Source of the DNA: DATAEK01 sp036258055
GTDB lineage: Bacteria; Acidobacteriota; Vicinamibacteria; Vicinamibacterales; 2-12-FULL-66-21
Length of the DNA stretch: 45,116 bases
Direction of reading: 5' to 3'
Assembly: GCA_036258055.1 (NCBI GenBank)
Contig: DATAEK010000219.1
Coordinates: forward strand, 1-45,116
In this document: in pieces, positions 24,876 to 33,479 of the stretch
Layout of the letters: each line of letters starts with the position of its first letter
How positions within the stretch are numbered: the first letter of the stretch is position 1
The notes under the pieces: generated by a model
What the model was told of the DNA's origin: nothing
The model's input: the letters and a program-made list of their open reading frames with translations, nothing else
Databases searched by the model: none
Translations under genes and position numbers: made by a program

Positions 24876-25661
24876 TCAGTATAACCGCCAGAAGTGATTG
24901 AGCGGGCCGTGGCCCCGACCAAGACCGGGCGCGTGCCGGATGGCGCCGTCGAGGTACTCGCGGGCCCCCTCCAGGGCGGCCCGCAGGTCGAGTCCGAGGG
25001 CGAGGTTCGCGGCGATGGCGGACGACAGCGTGCATCCCGTGCCGTGGGTGCTGGTCGTGGCAATCCGTGGCCGGCGGATCTCGAACGTCTCGCTTGCCGT
25101 ACAGACGACGTCGACCGATTCGGGTCCGTCGAGATGCCCTCCCTTCACGAGTACGACGCGGGGCCCGAGCGACAGGATCCGCCTTCCGGCGGCGACCATG
25201 TCCTCGATCGAGCCGATCGGCATGCGCGACAGGACCGCGGCTTCCGGGATGTTCGGCGTGAGGATGTAGGTCCGCGGTAGAAGCTCGGTCACGATCGCGG
25301 CAATCGCATCCTCGTCGAGTAACCGGTCCCCCCCTTTTGCGACCATCACAGGATCGACGACGACGTGAGGGAGGTCGAGGTCGGCGATCGCAGCGGCGAC
25401 CGCTTCGACAATGGCCGCGTTGGCGAGCATGCCGATCTTGACGGCATCAGCGCCGATGTCGGATGCGACGGCTTCGATCTGCGCCGTGACCAGATCGGCC
25501 GACAACGCTTCCCACGCGGTGACCCCGAGCGTGTTCTGAGCGGTGACGGCGGTGATCGCCGTGGTACCGAACACGCGGTGCGCGGCGAACGTTTTCAGAT
25601 CGGCCTGAATGCCGGCACCCGCGCCTGAATCGCTGCCCGCAATTGTCAGTGCTCTGCGCAT
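24876..25661 (-). CDS. thiD: hydroxymethylpyrimidine/phosphomethylpyrimidine kinase
   Basis: 261 aa from ATG 25661 (MRRALTIAGSDSGAGAGIQ); a GTG six codons upstream is possible but adds non-homologous residues. Ribokinase-like fold: substrate loop AGSDSGAGAGIQADLKTF, VVDPVMVAKGG, and the anion-hole/catalytic loop STHGTGCTLSSAIAA. It phosphorylates HMP and HMP-P in thiamine synthesis. No other thi gene is near. It starts only 19 bp from the divergent bioY, so their promoters must overlap each other or the coding ends. Confidence 0.95.
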   Translation of the reverse strand: MRRALTIAGSDSGAGAGIQADLKTFAAHRVFGTTAITAVTAQNTLGVTAWEALSADLVTAQIEAVASDIGADAVKIGMLANAAIVEAVAAAIADLDLPHVVVDPVMVAKGGDRLLDEDAIAAIVTELLPRTYILTPNIPEAAVLSRMPIGSIEDMVAAGRRILSLGPRVVLVKGGHLDGPESVDVVCTASETFEIRRPRIATTSTHGTGCTLSSAIAANLALGLDLRAALEGAREYLDGAIRHAPGLGRGHGPLNHFWRLY

Positions 25662-25680
25662 ACAGTAAGATCCGGACACT

Positions 25681-26304
25681 ATGACCGTTCGGGTAGATCA
25701 GGTGAACGCCACGCTCGTCGACACGCTCGTGACGCGCGCCGACATGGCGACGGGCATTCGCGTCGGCGCGGTGCTGCTCATCACCGCCTTGACGGCCGCG
25801 GCTGCGCAGATCAGCATTCCGCTCCCGTTCACGCCCGTTCCGTTCACGCTCCAGCCGATGGTCGTGCTCCTTGGTGGCGCCGCACTTGGATCGCGCCTCG
25901 GCATGTGGAGCCAGCTGCTATATCTCATCCTGGGCGTTGCCGGTCTGCCGATCTTTGCCGCGTCGCCGATCCTTCCTCAGGGGATCGGTCGCCTGATGGG
26001 TCCGACCGGCGGATACCTTCTCAGCTATCCGGTCGCCGCGTCAGTCACCGGCTGGTTGGCCCAACGCGGCTTCGATCGCCGCTATTGGACGTCCGTGCTC
26101 GCGATGGCGGCCGGTCTCGCGATCATCTTCGCGTCTGGTGTCGCGTGGCTCGCCTGGTTCGCACGGCCCACGCATGCAGGCCTCGACGCGGCGCTTCGCA
26201 CCGGGCTCTATCCGTTCGTGCCCGCCGACATCATCAAAGTCTTTCTGGCCGCGTCGGTTCTTCCGGCCGTCTGGAAGCTCACCGGCCCGTTCACGTCCCG
26301 ATAA
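25681..26304 (+). CDS. bioY: BioY family biotin transporter
   Basis: 207 aa, about six membrane spans. Family marks: ISIPLPFTPVPFTLQPMVVL, GAALGSRLGMWSQLLYLILG, GLPIF and GPTGGYLLSYPVAA. BioY is the substrate-binding S component of the energy-coupling-factor biotin importer; no BioM/BioN or EcfA/T genes are near, so it either works alone or uses a shared module elsewhere. ATG 25681; ATG 25744 would drop a 21-residue polar N-terminus and is also reasonable. TAAGAT lies 9 nt before the first ATG. Converges on the phosphodiesterase gene, 19 bp apart. Confidence 0.92.
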   Translation: MTVRVDQVNATLVDTLVTRADMATGIRVGAVLLITALTAAAAQISIPLPFTPVPFTLQPMVVLLGGAALGSRLGMWSQLLYLILGVAGLPIFAASPILPQGIGRLMGPTGGYLLSYPVAASVTGWLAQRGFDRRYWTSVLAMAAGLAIIFASGVAWLAWFARPTHAGLDAALRTGLYPFVPADIIKVFLAASVLPAVWKLTGPFTSR

Positions 26305-26323
26305 CTCCGGCCGCCAGGCGCCG

Positions 26324-28255
26324 TCATCGGACGTATCCGAGACTGCGCAGCCGGTCGATCGCTTCCTGATCGAGTGGTTGCCCCGCGCGAGTAACCCGCC
26401 GTGTCGACGGCTGCCCGTATGTCGCAACCTCACGCACCGGATATCGCTGCGTGAAGTCCCCCCGAAACAGCCCGAGCAGCGGTTTGCCGGCGAGCGACGC
26501 GCTCACTGGGACGCCAAGGGCGTACAGCACGGTCGGCGCGATGTCGGTAAGCCGTGCGTCCATCTCCGCGTCTGCGCGCGCCAGGGAGCCACGCATCGCG
26601 ATACCGGTGGAGCCTCCGGCGGTCACGCGACCAGGCGCCGTCACCAGGAGGGTGATCACATCGGCCTCGTTCGACAACATCGGGGACAGCAGGCGATCGA
26701 GCGCGATGTAGTACTGCTTGAGCGCGTCGATTCGCGCCGCGAGGGCGGAGGGCGCCTGTGCTCCCTCGTCTCCACTGAGCAGCGTGTGCTGGGCAATGTC
26801 CAGTCCGGGAAGGTACACGACGAGCAGGTCCGTGTCCGGCGTCGAAACTTCCCGCGCGAGCGCAAGCTCCAGCGCATCAAGCTCGGCGGACCGCTGCAGC
26901 AGGGCAGCGGTATTTGCCGGGAGCTGTGCGCCAGCGAGCGCCTGCGACGCGTGACTCGTTGCCTGGCGCCGGATCGCGGGCCACTTCGTCCGCAGGCGCT
27001 CGTAGACCTCCGCGGGCGCAATCTCCGCGTCGAGCGTGCCGCCGTGTTCGAGCCGAAGCGTCGCACGATCGCTCAGGATCACACCGCTGTCCGCAGGCGC
27101 TGGCCACGTCGCCCACCAGTTGACGACAACGGTCCGCAAGCCCGCATCCGCCGCGACTTCCCAGAACGTCTTCGCGCGCCGTTCGGTGCCGCTCGCGATC
27201 GACGGCCGCGTGAGGCGCACGAGGTCGGTTGCAGCGCGGACCGCGCGGCCGACGCTCAGCGTTCCCTCGACGCCGGCCAGCCGGCGCGTTTCCAGGCTCT
27301 CGACGCCGTGAACCTCCGGCGGCTGGCCGGTCGCGACCGTCGTCCACGTGCGCGCGGGATCGTTTGCGCCAGGACTGCTTCCCACTGCTGCAGCCGGCGT
27401 TCGGGCACGAGCGCCAGCGACAGCGCTCGCGAGGGCCGGCACGCGACCGCTCTTGATTAGTTCCGCAGAGATCGCGTCGTCGAATCCGTCTATCGCGAAG
27501 AGCCTGACCCGGGCGCCGCTCGGGATGACCGTCAGCTTCGGAACGTCGCCGGCCGGCTGCTCGAACGGCGTCGTGATGTAGAGGAGCAGCAGCGCGCCGC
27601 ACAGCGCAATCGTGGCTGCGCCGAGTGTGACTTTCGATGACGCACCAGGCACGCCCTTCAACTGCGCGACCGCGCCCGAACGCGCGACGACGAGCGCGAG
27701 CGTCGTGACGGTGACGGCATGGCCGAGGAGCAGACTGACGGCAACCGAGAAGAGCAGTGCGAGCCCAAACGCGATCCGTGAGCCCGTGCCAGCAAGCGAA
27801 GCCTGCTGCCACCAGATCGTCAGGTAGGCGAGGCACGCGCACGTGACGATGACACCCGCGGCGACTGAAAGCACGCGGCTCTGACGCGCGAGGAGTGAGC
27901 CAGGACGGCGCGCCAGCCAGGACACGCCAAGGCTCGCGAGAAACGCCGCCGCCGTGGTCGCCAAACCGAAGAGCGCGCTCAGGTAGCACGCGATCACGAT
28001 CGCGTCCCGCGTGCCCGTGATCAGGCCTGGCAGCCGCTCGTGAATCCAGAATGTCGAGGCTGGACCAAACAGCAGCGCACCCAGAATGCCGATCCGCGTG
28101 CTGGCCAGACCTGCGATCGTCGTCGGACGTCGTGCGCCCAGCGCCGGCGCCAGAACGAACCGATCGACGCCGGCGTCGAGGTAGCCGAGCGCGCGCAGCT
28201 GCTGCCGCAGATCGTCGACCTGCCGATCGCCCGGTGGACGGCTGTCCACGGCCAT
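26324..28255 (-). CDS. membrane protein with alkaline-phosphatase-superfamily phosphodiesterase domain
   Basis: 643 aa. The N-terminal part (about 50-235) has roughly five or six membrane spans. The remainder resembles the type I phosphodiesterase/nucleotide pyrophosphatase domain: FAIDGFDDAI (first metal Asp), GANDPARTWTTVATGQPP (candidate Thr nucleophile), VVNWWATWPA, and VVYLPGLDIAQH (second metal Asp/His). Such enzymes hydrolyse phosphodiesters or move phosphoryl-lipid head groups at the membrane. Oddity: the N-terminus has LRQQLRALGYLDAG and the extreme C-terminus IDRLRSLGYVR, the same short motif at both ends. Start overlaps the ispA stop by one base (TGATG). Substrate unknown. Confidence 0.82.
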   Translation of the reverse strand: MAVDSRPPGDRQVDDLRQQLRALGYLDAGVDRFVLAPALGARRPTTIAGLASTRIGILGALLFGPASTFWIHERLPGLITGTRDAIVIACYLSALFGLATTAAAFLASLGVSWLARRPGSLLARQSRVLSVAAGVIVTCACLAYLTIWWQQASLAGTGSRIAFGLALLFSVAVSLLLGHAVTVTTLALVVARSGAVAQLKGVPGASSKVTLGAATIALCGALLLLYITTPFEQPAGDVPKLTVIPSGARVRLFAIDGFDDAISAELIKSGRVPALASAVAGARARTPAAAVGSSPGANDPARTWTTVATGQPPEVHGVESLETRRLAGVEGTLSVGRAVRAATDLVRLTRPSIASGTERRAKTFWEVAADAGLRTVVVNWWATWPAPADSGVILSDRATLRLEHGGTLDAEIAPAEVYERLRTKWPAIRRQATSHASQALAGAQLPANTAALLQRSAELDALELALAREVSTPDTDLLVVYLPGLDIAQHTLLSGDEGAQAPSALAARIDALKQYYIALDRLLSPMLSNEADVITLLVTAPGRVTAGGSTGIAMRGSLARADAEMDARLTDIAPTVLYALGVPVSASLAGKPLLGLFRGDFTQRYPVREVATYGQPSTRRVTRAGQPLDQEAIDRLRSLGYVR

Positions 28256-29118
28256 CAGACGAATCTCGCGGCCACGAACGCCGACAGCTCGCGGAGCCGA
28301 TCTGCACGCTTGCCGAACGGTGCCAGTGCCCGATCGGCCGTCTCGCAGAGCTCCGTCGCGAGCTGGCGTGCGCCGGCCACGCCGCTGAACGAGACGAACG
28401 TGGTCTTCTTCAAGTCTTCACGCGTGGCCTTGCCTGTCTGGGCCGGATCCCCTTCGACGTCGAGAAGGTCATCGATGATCTGGAAGGCCAGTCCGAGGTT
28501 CTTGGCAAACGCCGACAGGCTCGCGATGTGAGCAGGAGAGGCGCCCGCCGTCATCGCGCCGGCCGTCGCGGACGCATTGAAGAGCGCGCCGGTCTTGCCG
28601 CGATGGATCCGCTCGAGCATCTCGAATGAGATCTGCGTATCGGTCGCAAGCAGGTCCGCCGCCTGACCGCCAATTAGGCCTTCGAGGCCGACCGCGTTTG
28701 CGAGCAGCGACGACGCACCCGCGGCAAGCGCGGGCTCGTACTCTCGCGCGAGCGTTCCGAATGCCATGTTCAACAACCCGAACGCGGCCAGGATGGCAAT
28801 CGCTTCGCCGAATTGGCGGTGGTTCGTCGGTCGCCCCCGCCGCAGCGGCGCGTCGTCCATCGAGGGCAAATCGTCGAGGATGAGCGAGGCAGCATGGACG
28901 AGCTCGACGACGCACGCGGCCGGTAGGGCACGAGCGGATGTTCCCCCGCACAGTTCCGCAGCGAGCATGGTCAGAACCGGCCTGACACGCTTCGATGGCG
29001 CGTGGACCGTGTAGGCCATCGACTGCTGGACGGGGCCGTCGCCGTCAGGAACGAACCGCCTCAGCTCCGCATCGACGATCGTCTGGTATTCCGCAAAGAA
29101 GGGCGGGACCGCGATCAT
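28255..29118 (-). CDS. ispA: polyprenyl (farnesyl/geranylgeranyl) diphosphate synthase
   Basis: 287 aa. First Asp-rich motif DDLPSMD (82-88, with the two-residue insertion of bacterial farnesyl synthases), second DDLLD (216-220), plus VHAPSKRVRPVL and GGQAADL. It condenses IPP with allylic diphosphates. Chain length (C15 or C20) cannot be settled by eye. ATG 29118 overlaps the stop of the methyltransferase by 4 bp and its own stop touches the phosphodiesterase start, so this is a tightly packed operon. No dxs neighbour, unlike the usual xseB-ispA-dxs order. Confidence 0.92.
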   Translation of the reverse strand: MIAVPPFFAEYQTIVDAELRRFVPDGDGPVQQSMAYTVHAPSKRVRPVLTMLAAELCGGTSARALPAACVVELVHAASLILDDLPSMDDAPLRRGRPTNHRQFGEAIAILAAFGLLNMAFGTLAREYEPALAAGASSLLANAVGLEGLIGGQAADLLATDTQISFEMLERIHRGKTGALFNASATAGAMTAGASPAHIASLSAFAKNLGLAFQIIDDLLDVEGDPAQTGKATREDLKKTTFVSFSGVAGARQLATELCETADRALAPFGKRADRLRELSAFVAARFV

Positions 29119-29792
29119 CGGGTGGTCGTCTCGGGTTTTCCGAAGACGAGCATGTACTGGTAGCGGAGAAAGCTCGGACGCGAGATGAGCCGCAGCCCGG
29201 CCGCTTCCGCGTCGCGGATCACCTTGTCGGGGTCGACGCGTTCCTCCATCGGCGGCCCGGGTCCGCCTCCTTCACGCGTGAAGTTGACAATGCCGATTCG
29301 GCCGTGAGGTTTGAGCGACCCGGCCAGATTGCGCAGCAGCACCATCGGCTGTTCCATCTCGTGATAGGCGTCGACGATCACCACGGCATCGAGCGCGCCG
29401 GCAGGGAGTCGAGGATCGGACGCGGTGCCAAGAGTCATCTCCACGGTCTTCGTGAGCCCTTCGCGTTCGACGCGACGCTGGGTGGCCTCAATCATCTGGG
29501 GCTGAACGTCTTCTGCGTAAACCTTGCCGTTCGGTCCGACCCGGTGCGCCAGGCGAATCGTGAACCAGCCGCCACCCGCGCCAAGGTCGGCGACGACCCC
29601 GCCGTCGGCGATGCCCAATTCGTCCATGATCTGGTCGGGGCGCTGCCAGGCGTCGCGGTCCGGGCCTTCGAGGAGGACCAGATCCTGTGGCGGAAAGAGC
29701 TTGCGGTGCTGCTGCTCAGCGGCGAGGCCTGGCGCGATCGCGATCAGCAGGATCGCCAGCGCCGTGCGTGCTCGAGGCATCTCGTTCATCAT
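29115..29792 (-). CDS. exported class I SAM-dependent methyltransferase
   Basis: 225 aa. N-terminus MMNEMPRARTALAILLIAIAP followed by GLAAEQ reads as a cleavable signal peptide. Then a Rossmann methyltransferase with SAM motif I VADLGAGGGWFT (68-78), YAEDVQPQMI and VIVDAYHEMEQPMVLL. An exported SAM enzyme is odd, because SAM is cytosolic; this class is nevertheless seen in several phyla, to my recollection, and the segment could be a membrane anchor. The 5' end overlaps the aspartase gene by 77 bp and the 3' end overlaps ispA by 4 bp. Substrate unknown. Confidence 0.82.
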   Translation of the reverse strand: MMNEMPRARTALAILLIAIAPGLAAEQQHRKLFPPQDLVLLEGPDRDAWQRPDQIMDELGIADGGVVADLGAGGGWFTIRLAHRVGPNGKVYAEDVQPQMIEATQRRVEREGLTKTVEMTLGTASDPRLPAGALDAVVIVDAYHEMEQPMVLLRNLAGSLKPHGRIGIVNFTREGGGPGPPMEERVDPDKVIRDAEAAGLRLISRPSFLRYQYMLVFGKPETTTR

Positions 29793-31242
29793 TCTCGCCC
29801 GGGACGCCAGGCGTTGTCATCGCGTCGGCAGAAAGAATCGCGTCGAGGCGTTCGTCCGGAATCAGCCGGCGCTCGCGCACGAGATCGCGAATCGATCGGC
29901 CGGTGAGGACGGCCTCTTTCGCGATGTCGGCGGTTGCGGCGTAACCGATGTAGGGGCTGAGCGCCGTCGCGAGCGCGGTGCTGCGATCGAGCAGCTCGCG
30001 TGCGCGTGCCTCGTCTGCTTTGATGCCCTCGACGCAGCGGTCCTGCAGCACTGACATGGCGTTCCCGAGGATCCGCGTGGCGAAAAGCGCGTTCCAGGCG
30101 ATCACCGGCATCATCACGTTCAGCTCGAGCTGACCGGCATCGGCGGCGGCGAGGATCGCCGCATCGCAGCCGATTACTTGAAAGCACACCTGGTTCATCA
30201 TCTCCGGCACCGACGGGTTGACCTTGCCGGGCATGATCGAGGATCCGGGCTGCACTGCGGGAAGCTGAATCTCGGCGATCCCGGCGCGCGGCCCCATGCT
30301 GAGGAGTCGCAAGTCGGACGCGACCTTGCCGACTTCTACGGCCAGCCGTCTGAGTGCACCCGAGTACGCGAGCACGTCCCCCATGCTTTGCGTCACACGG
30401 AAATGATCGGCCGCCACGCGGAGATTCAGGTTCGTGTCGCGCCCGAGAATCTCGACGGCCAGACGCGTGTAGTGGGTGCCGGCGTTGAGGCCCGTGCCGA
30501 CCGCTGTGGCGCCGAGGTTCAGCTCGGTCAGTTGCGTGGCGCTGCGTTCGAGATCCTCGACGGCATGAGCGACGTTTGCGGCGTAGCCCCCGAACTCCTG
30601 GCCGAGCGTGATAGGGACGGCGTCCTGCAGGTGCGTGCGCCCCGTCTTGAGCACGCCCGCAAACTCGGCGCTCTTCCGCTGAAGACCCTCGGCGAGGCGG
30701 CGTCCGCTCGCGATCAGCGCGGGGAGCGCCATCAGAATGGCAAGCCGCGTCGCCGTCGGGAACACGTCGTTGGTAGACTGCGCCATGTTGACGTGATCGT
30801 TCGGATGCACGCGTCCGGCGCTTCCGCGCCCGGCGCCGAGGATCTCGTCAGCGCGGCTTGCGAGGACCTCGTTCGCGTTCATGTTGTGTGATGTCCCGGC
30901 ACCGGCCTGGAAGACATCGACGACGAATTGATCGCGGAGTTTTCCCGACAGCACTTCATCAGCGGCCAGGACGATGGCGCGCGCGATGTCTGTCGGCAGA
31001 CGTCCGAGCGTACTGTTCGCCTCGGCCGCGGCTTTCTTGATGTGAACCGTTGCGGTGACGAGCTCGGGAAACGCAGTCAGGCCGCTGATCGGGAAGTTCT
31101 CGACGGCCCGTTGGGTCTGCGCGCCGTAATAGGCGCTCGCGGGAACTCGTACTTCACCCAGTGGATCGCGCTCGATCCGTTCGGGGGCGCTCTGGGTCCG
31201 GGGGGCGGCCCCGTCGTCGCTGGGAGGGGGAGGCGCGGCCAT
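29716..31242 (-). CDS. aspA: aspartate ammonia-lyase (fumarase II/aspartase superfamily)
   Basis: 508 aa. Superfamily signature GSSIMPGKVNPS and the HPNDHVNMAQSTND block are intact. I favour aspartase over FumC because VVDVFQAGAGTSHNMNANEV and AGQLELNVMMPVIAWN follow the aspartase pattern, although the N-terminus (GEVRVPASAYYGAQTQRAVENFPISG) reads like FumC. Reaction: aspartate to fumarate and ammonia (or fumarate hydration). The divergent neighbour 45 bp away is a class I fumarase, so an aspartate-to-malate route fits. Oddities: a 20-residue Pro/Ser/Ala-rich N-terminus, and about 30 extra C-terminal residues that overlap the methyltransferase by 77 bp. Confidence 0.88.
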   Translation of the reverse strand: MAAPPPPSDDGAAPRTQSAPERIERDPLGEVRVPASAYYGAQTQRAVENFPISGLTAFPELVTATVHIKKAAAEANSTLGRLPTDIARAIVLAADEVLSGKLRDQFVVDVFQAGAGTSHNMNANEVLASRADEILGAGRGSAGRVHPNDHVNMAQSTNDVFPTATRLAILMALPALIASGRRLAEGLQRKSAEFAGVLKTGRTHLQDAVPITLGQEFGGYAANVAHAVEDLERSATQLTELNLGATAVGTGLNAGTHYTRLAVEILGRDTNLNLRVAADHFRVTQSMGDVLAYSGALRRLAVEVGKVASDLRLLSMGPRAGIAEIQLPAVQPGSSIMPGKVNPSVPEMMNQVCFQVIGCDAAILAAADAGQLELNVMMPVIAWNALFATRILGNAMSVLQDRCVEGIKADEARARELLDRSTALATALSPYIGYAATADIAKEAVLTGRSIRDLVRERRLIPDERLDAILSADAMTTPGVPGENDERDASSTHGAGDPADRDRARPRR

Positions 31243-31275
31243 GGATGTCGGCGGGCACGGGCCGATGCCCTCAAT

Positions 31276-31281
31276 TATACT
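31276..31281 (+). promoter_or_regulatory. -10 box of a probable leaderless transcript (fumarase)
   Basis: TATACT, then 6 nt (GCTCGC), then ATG 31288. No -35 match and no ribosome site. It lies in the 45-bp divergent gap with aspA. Confidence 0.55.
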
Positions 31282-31287
31282 GCTCGC

Positions 31288-32817
31288 ATGATGCCTCGTT
31301 TTCTCGACAGCATGGTCGAACTCATCACCCGCACCTCAACGGATTTGCCGCCAGACGTGCGTGTGGCGATGCGCGACGCCGTCAGAACCGAAGAGCCCTC
31401 GACTCGCGCCGGGCAGGCGCTGACGATCATCGCGCAGAACATCGATCAGGCGGCCTCGTGCGAAGGACCGATCTGCCAGGACACGGGGATGCCCACGTTC
31501 GAGGTTCGCGTGCCGATCGGCGCGAACCAGATCTGGATGCGCGCGCAGATTCGCGAGGCGGTTGCGGAAGCGACCCGCCGCGGCAAGTTGCGGCCCAATT
31601 CGGTCGACTCGATCACCGGTGAGAACTCCGGCAACAACCTCGGTCCCGGCACTCCGATCATCCACTTCGATCAGTGGGAGCGTCCCGACATCGAAGTCAA
31701 GCTGATACTGAAAGGCGGCGGCTGCGAGAACACGAACGCGCAGTACGCGCTGCCCGCGGAGCTCGATCATCTGGGCCGTGCTGATCGCACGCTCGAGGGC
31801 GTCCGCAAATGCATCCTTCACGCAGTCTGGAAGGCACAGGGCAAGGGTTGCAGTCCCGGCGCCGTCGGCGTCTGCATCGGCGGCGACCGCACGTCGGGCT
31901 ACCTGCACGCGAAGGAACAGTTGTTCCGGACGCTCGACGATGTGAATCCGGATGAGCGGCTGGCGAAGCTCGAATCGTCGATCATGGAGGAAGCGAACCG
32001 CCTGACCGTCGGGACGATGGGTTTTGGCGGACAAACGTCGCTCATCGGCTGCAAGATCGGCGCGCTGAACCGGCTGCCCGCGAGCTTCTTCGTCTCCGTT
32101 GCCTACGATTGCTGGGCCTTCCGCCGACTTGGCGTCCACGTCGACGCGGCGAGCGGCGCAATCACCGAGTGGCTCTACCGCGACGCCGACAAACCCTCAC
32201 AACCCATGCTCGACTCCGAAATGCTGGCGGCAGGCTTCCCGCTGACCGGCCGCGAAGTCAGGTTGCAGGCGCCGATTACCGAGGATCAGATCCGCACGCT
32301 CCACGTCGGCGACGTCGTGCTCATCTCCGGTCCGGTCGTCACGGGTCGCGATGCCGTCCACTCTTACTTGATGAAGCACGAGTCACCCGTCGACCTGAAC
32401 GGCAGCGTTCTCTACCACTGTGGTCCAGTGGTCGTGAAGGCTGGCGACGGCTGGCGCGTCACCGCAGCGGGACCGACGACCAGCATCCGCGAAGAGCCCT
32501 ACCAGGCGGACATCGTCAAGCGCTTCGGTGTACGGGCTGTGATGGGTAAGGGTGGAATGGGCGCGAAGACGCTCGCCGGCCTGAAGGAGTCAGGCGCGGT
32601 CTATCTGAACGCCGTCGGAGGCGCCGCGCAGTTCTACGCCAGATGTATCGAGCGCGTGGACGGCGTCTCGCTGATGGAGTTCGGCACGCCTGAGGCGATG
32701 TGGCACCTGCAGGTCAGGGATTTTCCGGCGATCGTGACCATGGATGCGCACGGAAACAGCCTGCACAAGGAGATCGAGGAGCAGTCGGGGGCGGTGCTGG
32801 CGACACTGCGAGGGTGA
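31288..32817 (+). CDS. class I (iron-sulfur) fumarate hydratase, fused alpha and beta parts
   Basis: 509 aa from ATG 31288 (a second ATG follows at 31291); the frame is open upstream, but that part is antisense to aspA. Alpha part (about 1-290) with the cluster cysteines in CEGPICQDTG, GGGCENTNAQ and GKGCSPGAVGVCIGGDR; beta part (about 320-505) with VLISGPVVTGRDAVHS and VMGKGGMG. The 4Fe-4S centre dehydrates malate to fumarate reversibly and is oxygen-labile. L-tartrate dehydratase is the alternative within the family. Iron-sulfur repair factor ErpA is encoded 255 bp downstream. No ribosome site; see the -10 box at 31276. Confidence 0.93.
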   Translation: MMPRFLDSMVELITRTSTDLPPDVRVAMRDAVRTEEPSTRAGQALTIIAQNIDQAASCEGPICQDTGMPTFEVRVPIGANQIWMRAQIREAVAEATRRGKLRPNSVDSITGENSGNNLGPGTPIIHFDQWERPDIEVKLILKGGGCENTNAQYALPAELDHLGRADRTLEGVRKCILHAVWKAQGKGCSPGAVGVCIGGDRTSGYLHAKEQLFRTLDDVNPDERLAKLESSIMEEANRLTVGTMGFGGQTSLIGCKIGALNRLPASFFVSVAYDCWAFRRLGVHVDAASGAITEWLYRDADKPSQPMLDSEMLAAGFPLTGREVRLQAPITEDQIRTLHVGDVVLISGPVVTGRDAVHSYLMKHESPVDLNGSVLYHCGPVVVKAGDGWRVTAAGPTTSIREEPYQADIVKRFGVRAVMGKGGMGAKTLAGLKESGAVYLNAVGGAAQFYARCIERVDGVSLMEFGTPEAMWHLQVRDFPAIVTMDAHGNSLHKEIEEQSGAVLATLRG

Positions 32818-33010
32818 TCGGTTCGGGATTACCAGCCTCCATCCCTTCATGAGCTGCCTCCGTTAAGTCCGGATGAGGTGGCCGGCGAATCGTAAGCGGC
32901 GAAACTCAGGTGCGCCGTCCGCGGGGACAGATCGGATGGCGTCTGCGTCTAACTGTATAGGATCTATGGACTTCCGGGCCGTGGCGGACCTGCGGAGCCG
33001 TCGCGTTTTG

Positions 33011-33060
33011 TTGAAGCCCCGCCGGCGCGCCGGTATAATCATCTATCCGGGTTTCCCGGA
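33011..33060 (+). promoter_or_regulatory. sigma70 promoter and 5' hairpin of erpA
   Basis: TTGAAG (33011-33016), a 17-bp spacer, TATAAT (33034-33039). The predicted start near 33046 coincides with the first base of a hairpin TCCGGG-TTT-CCCGGA (33046-33060), which would sit at the extreme 5' end of the mRNA as a stabiliser. GGAGGAGAGG then precedes the ATG. Confidence 0.75.
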
Positions 33061-33072
33061 GGAGAGGGACTG

Positions 33073-33402
33073 ATGATCAACGTCACACCAGCGGCAGCCA
33101 CGAAGATCAGCGAGCTGCTCGTCGAGGAAAACAAGTCGAATGCCGGGCTCCGCGTCTTTGTTCAGGGCGGCGGGTGTTCCGGGTTCCAGTATGGCCTGAT
33201 GATCGACGAGGGCGAAGGAGACGCGACGACCGACACCGTGATCGAGTCGCACGGCGTCCGCCTGCTCGTCGATCCGATCAGCGCCCGCTACCTGACCGGC
33301 GCCGAGGTCGACTTCGTGGACAACATCACCGGCGGCGGATTCACCATCAAGAATCCGAACGCCAAGTCCACTTGCGGGTGCGGCTCGTCGTTCAGCGTCT
33401 AA
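33073..33402 (+). CDS. erpA: A-type iron-sulfur carrier/insertion protein
   Basis: 109 aa. The three invariant cysteines of HesB/IscA proteins are present: C35 in GGGCSGF and C101/C103 in CGCGSSFSV. It carries Fe-S clusters to target enzymes such as the class I fumarase encoded just upstream. ErpA rather than IscA is preferred because no isc operon is nearby and the DEGEGD segment resembles ErpA; not certain. Good promoter and ribosome site. 144 bp downstream begins the Fur-rubrerythrin fusion, so iron control and cluster delivery are linked. Confidence 0.93.
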   Translation: MINVTPAAATKISELLVEENKSNAGLRVFVQGGGCSGFQYGLMIDEGEGDATTDTVIESHGVRLLVDPISARYLTGAEVDFVDNITGGGFTIKNPNAKSTCGCGSSFSV

Positions 33403-33479
33403 CGGGCCGCTCGACTCGCGCGCCCGGGCTCGCGAGCACGGATCCAGCAGAGACGAACGACCTGGTCGCGGGGCGTTGA

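Noticed and set aside
24763..25035. N-terminal extension of moaE with hydrophobic stretch
   Set aside because: The apparent membrane-like segment is the translated AGAACC repeat, and the rest overlaps thiD. MoaE homology begins at 24762.
32873..33073. 66-codon plus-strand ORF before erpA
   Set aside because: It runs through the clear erpA promoter and 5' hairpin and is Arg-rich without motif.
33073..33402. Selenoprotein candidate among HesB-like proteins
   Set aside because: Selenocysteine-containing HesB relatives exist, so I checked, but all three metal-binding positions here are encoded as Cys and there is no in-frame TGA.
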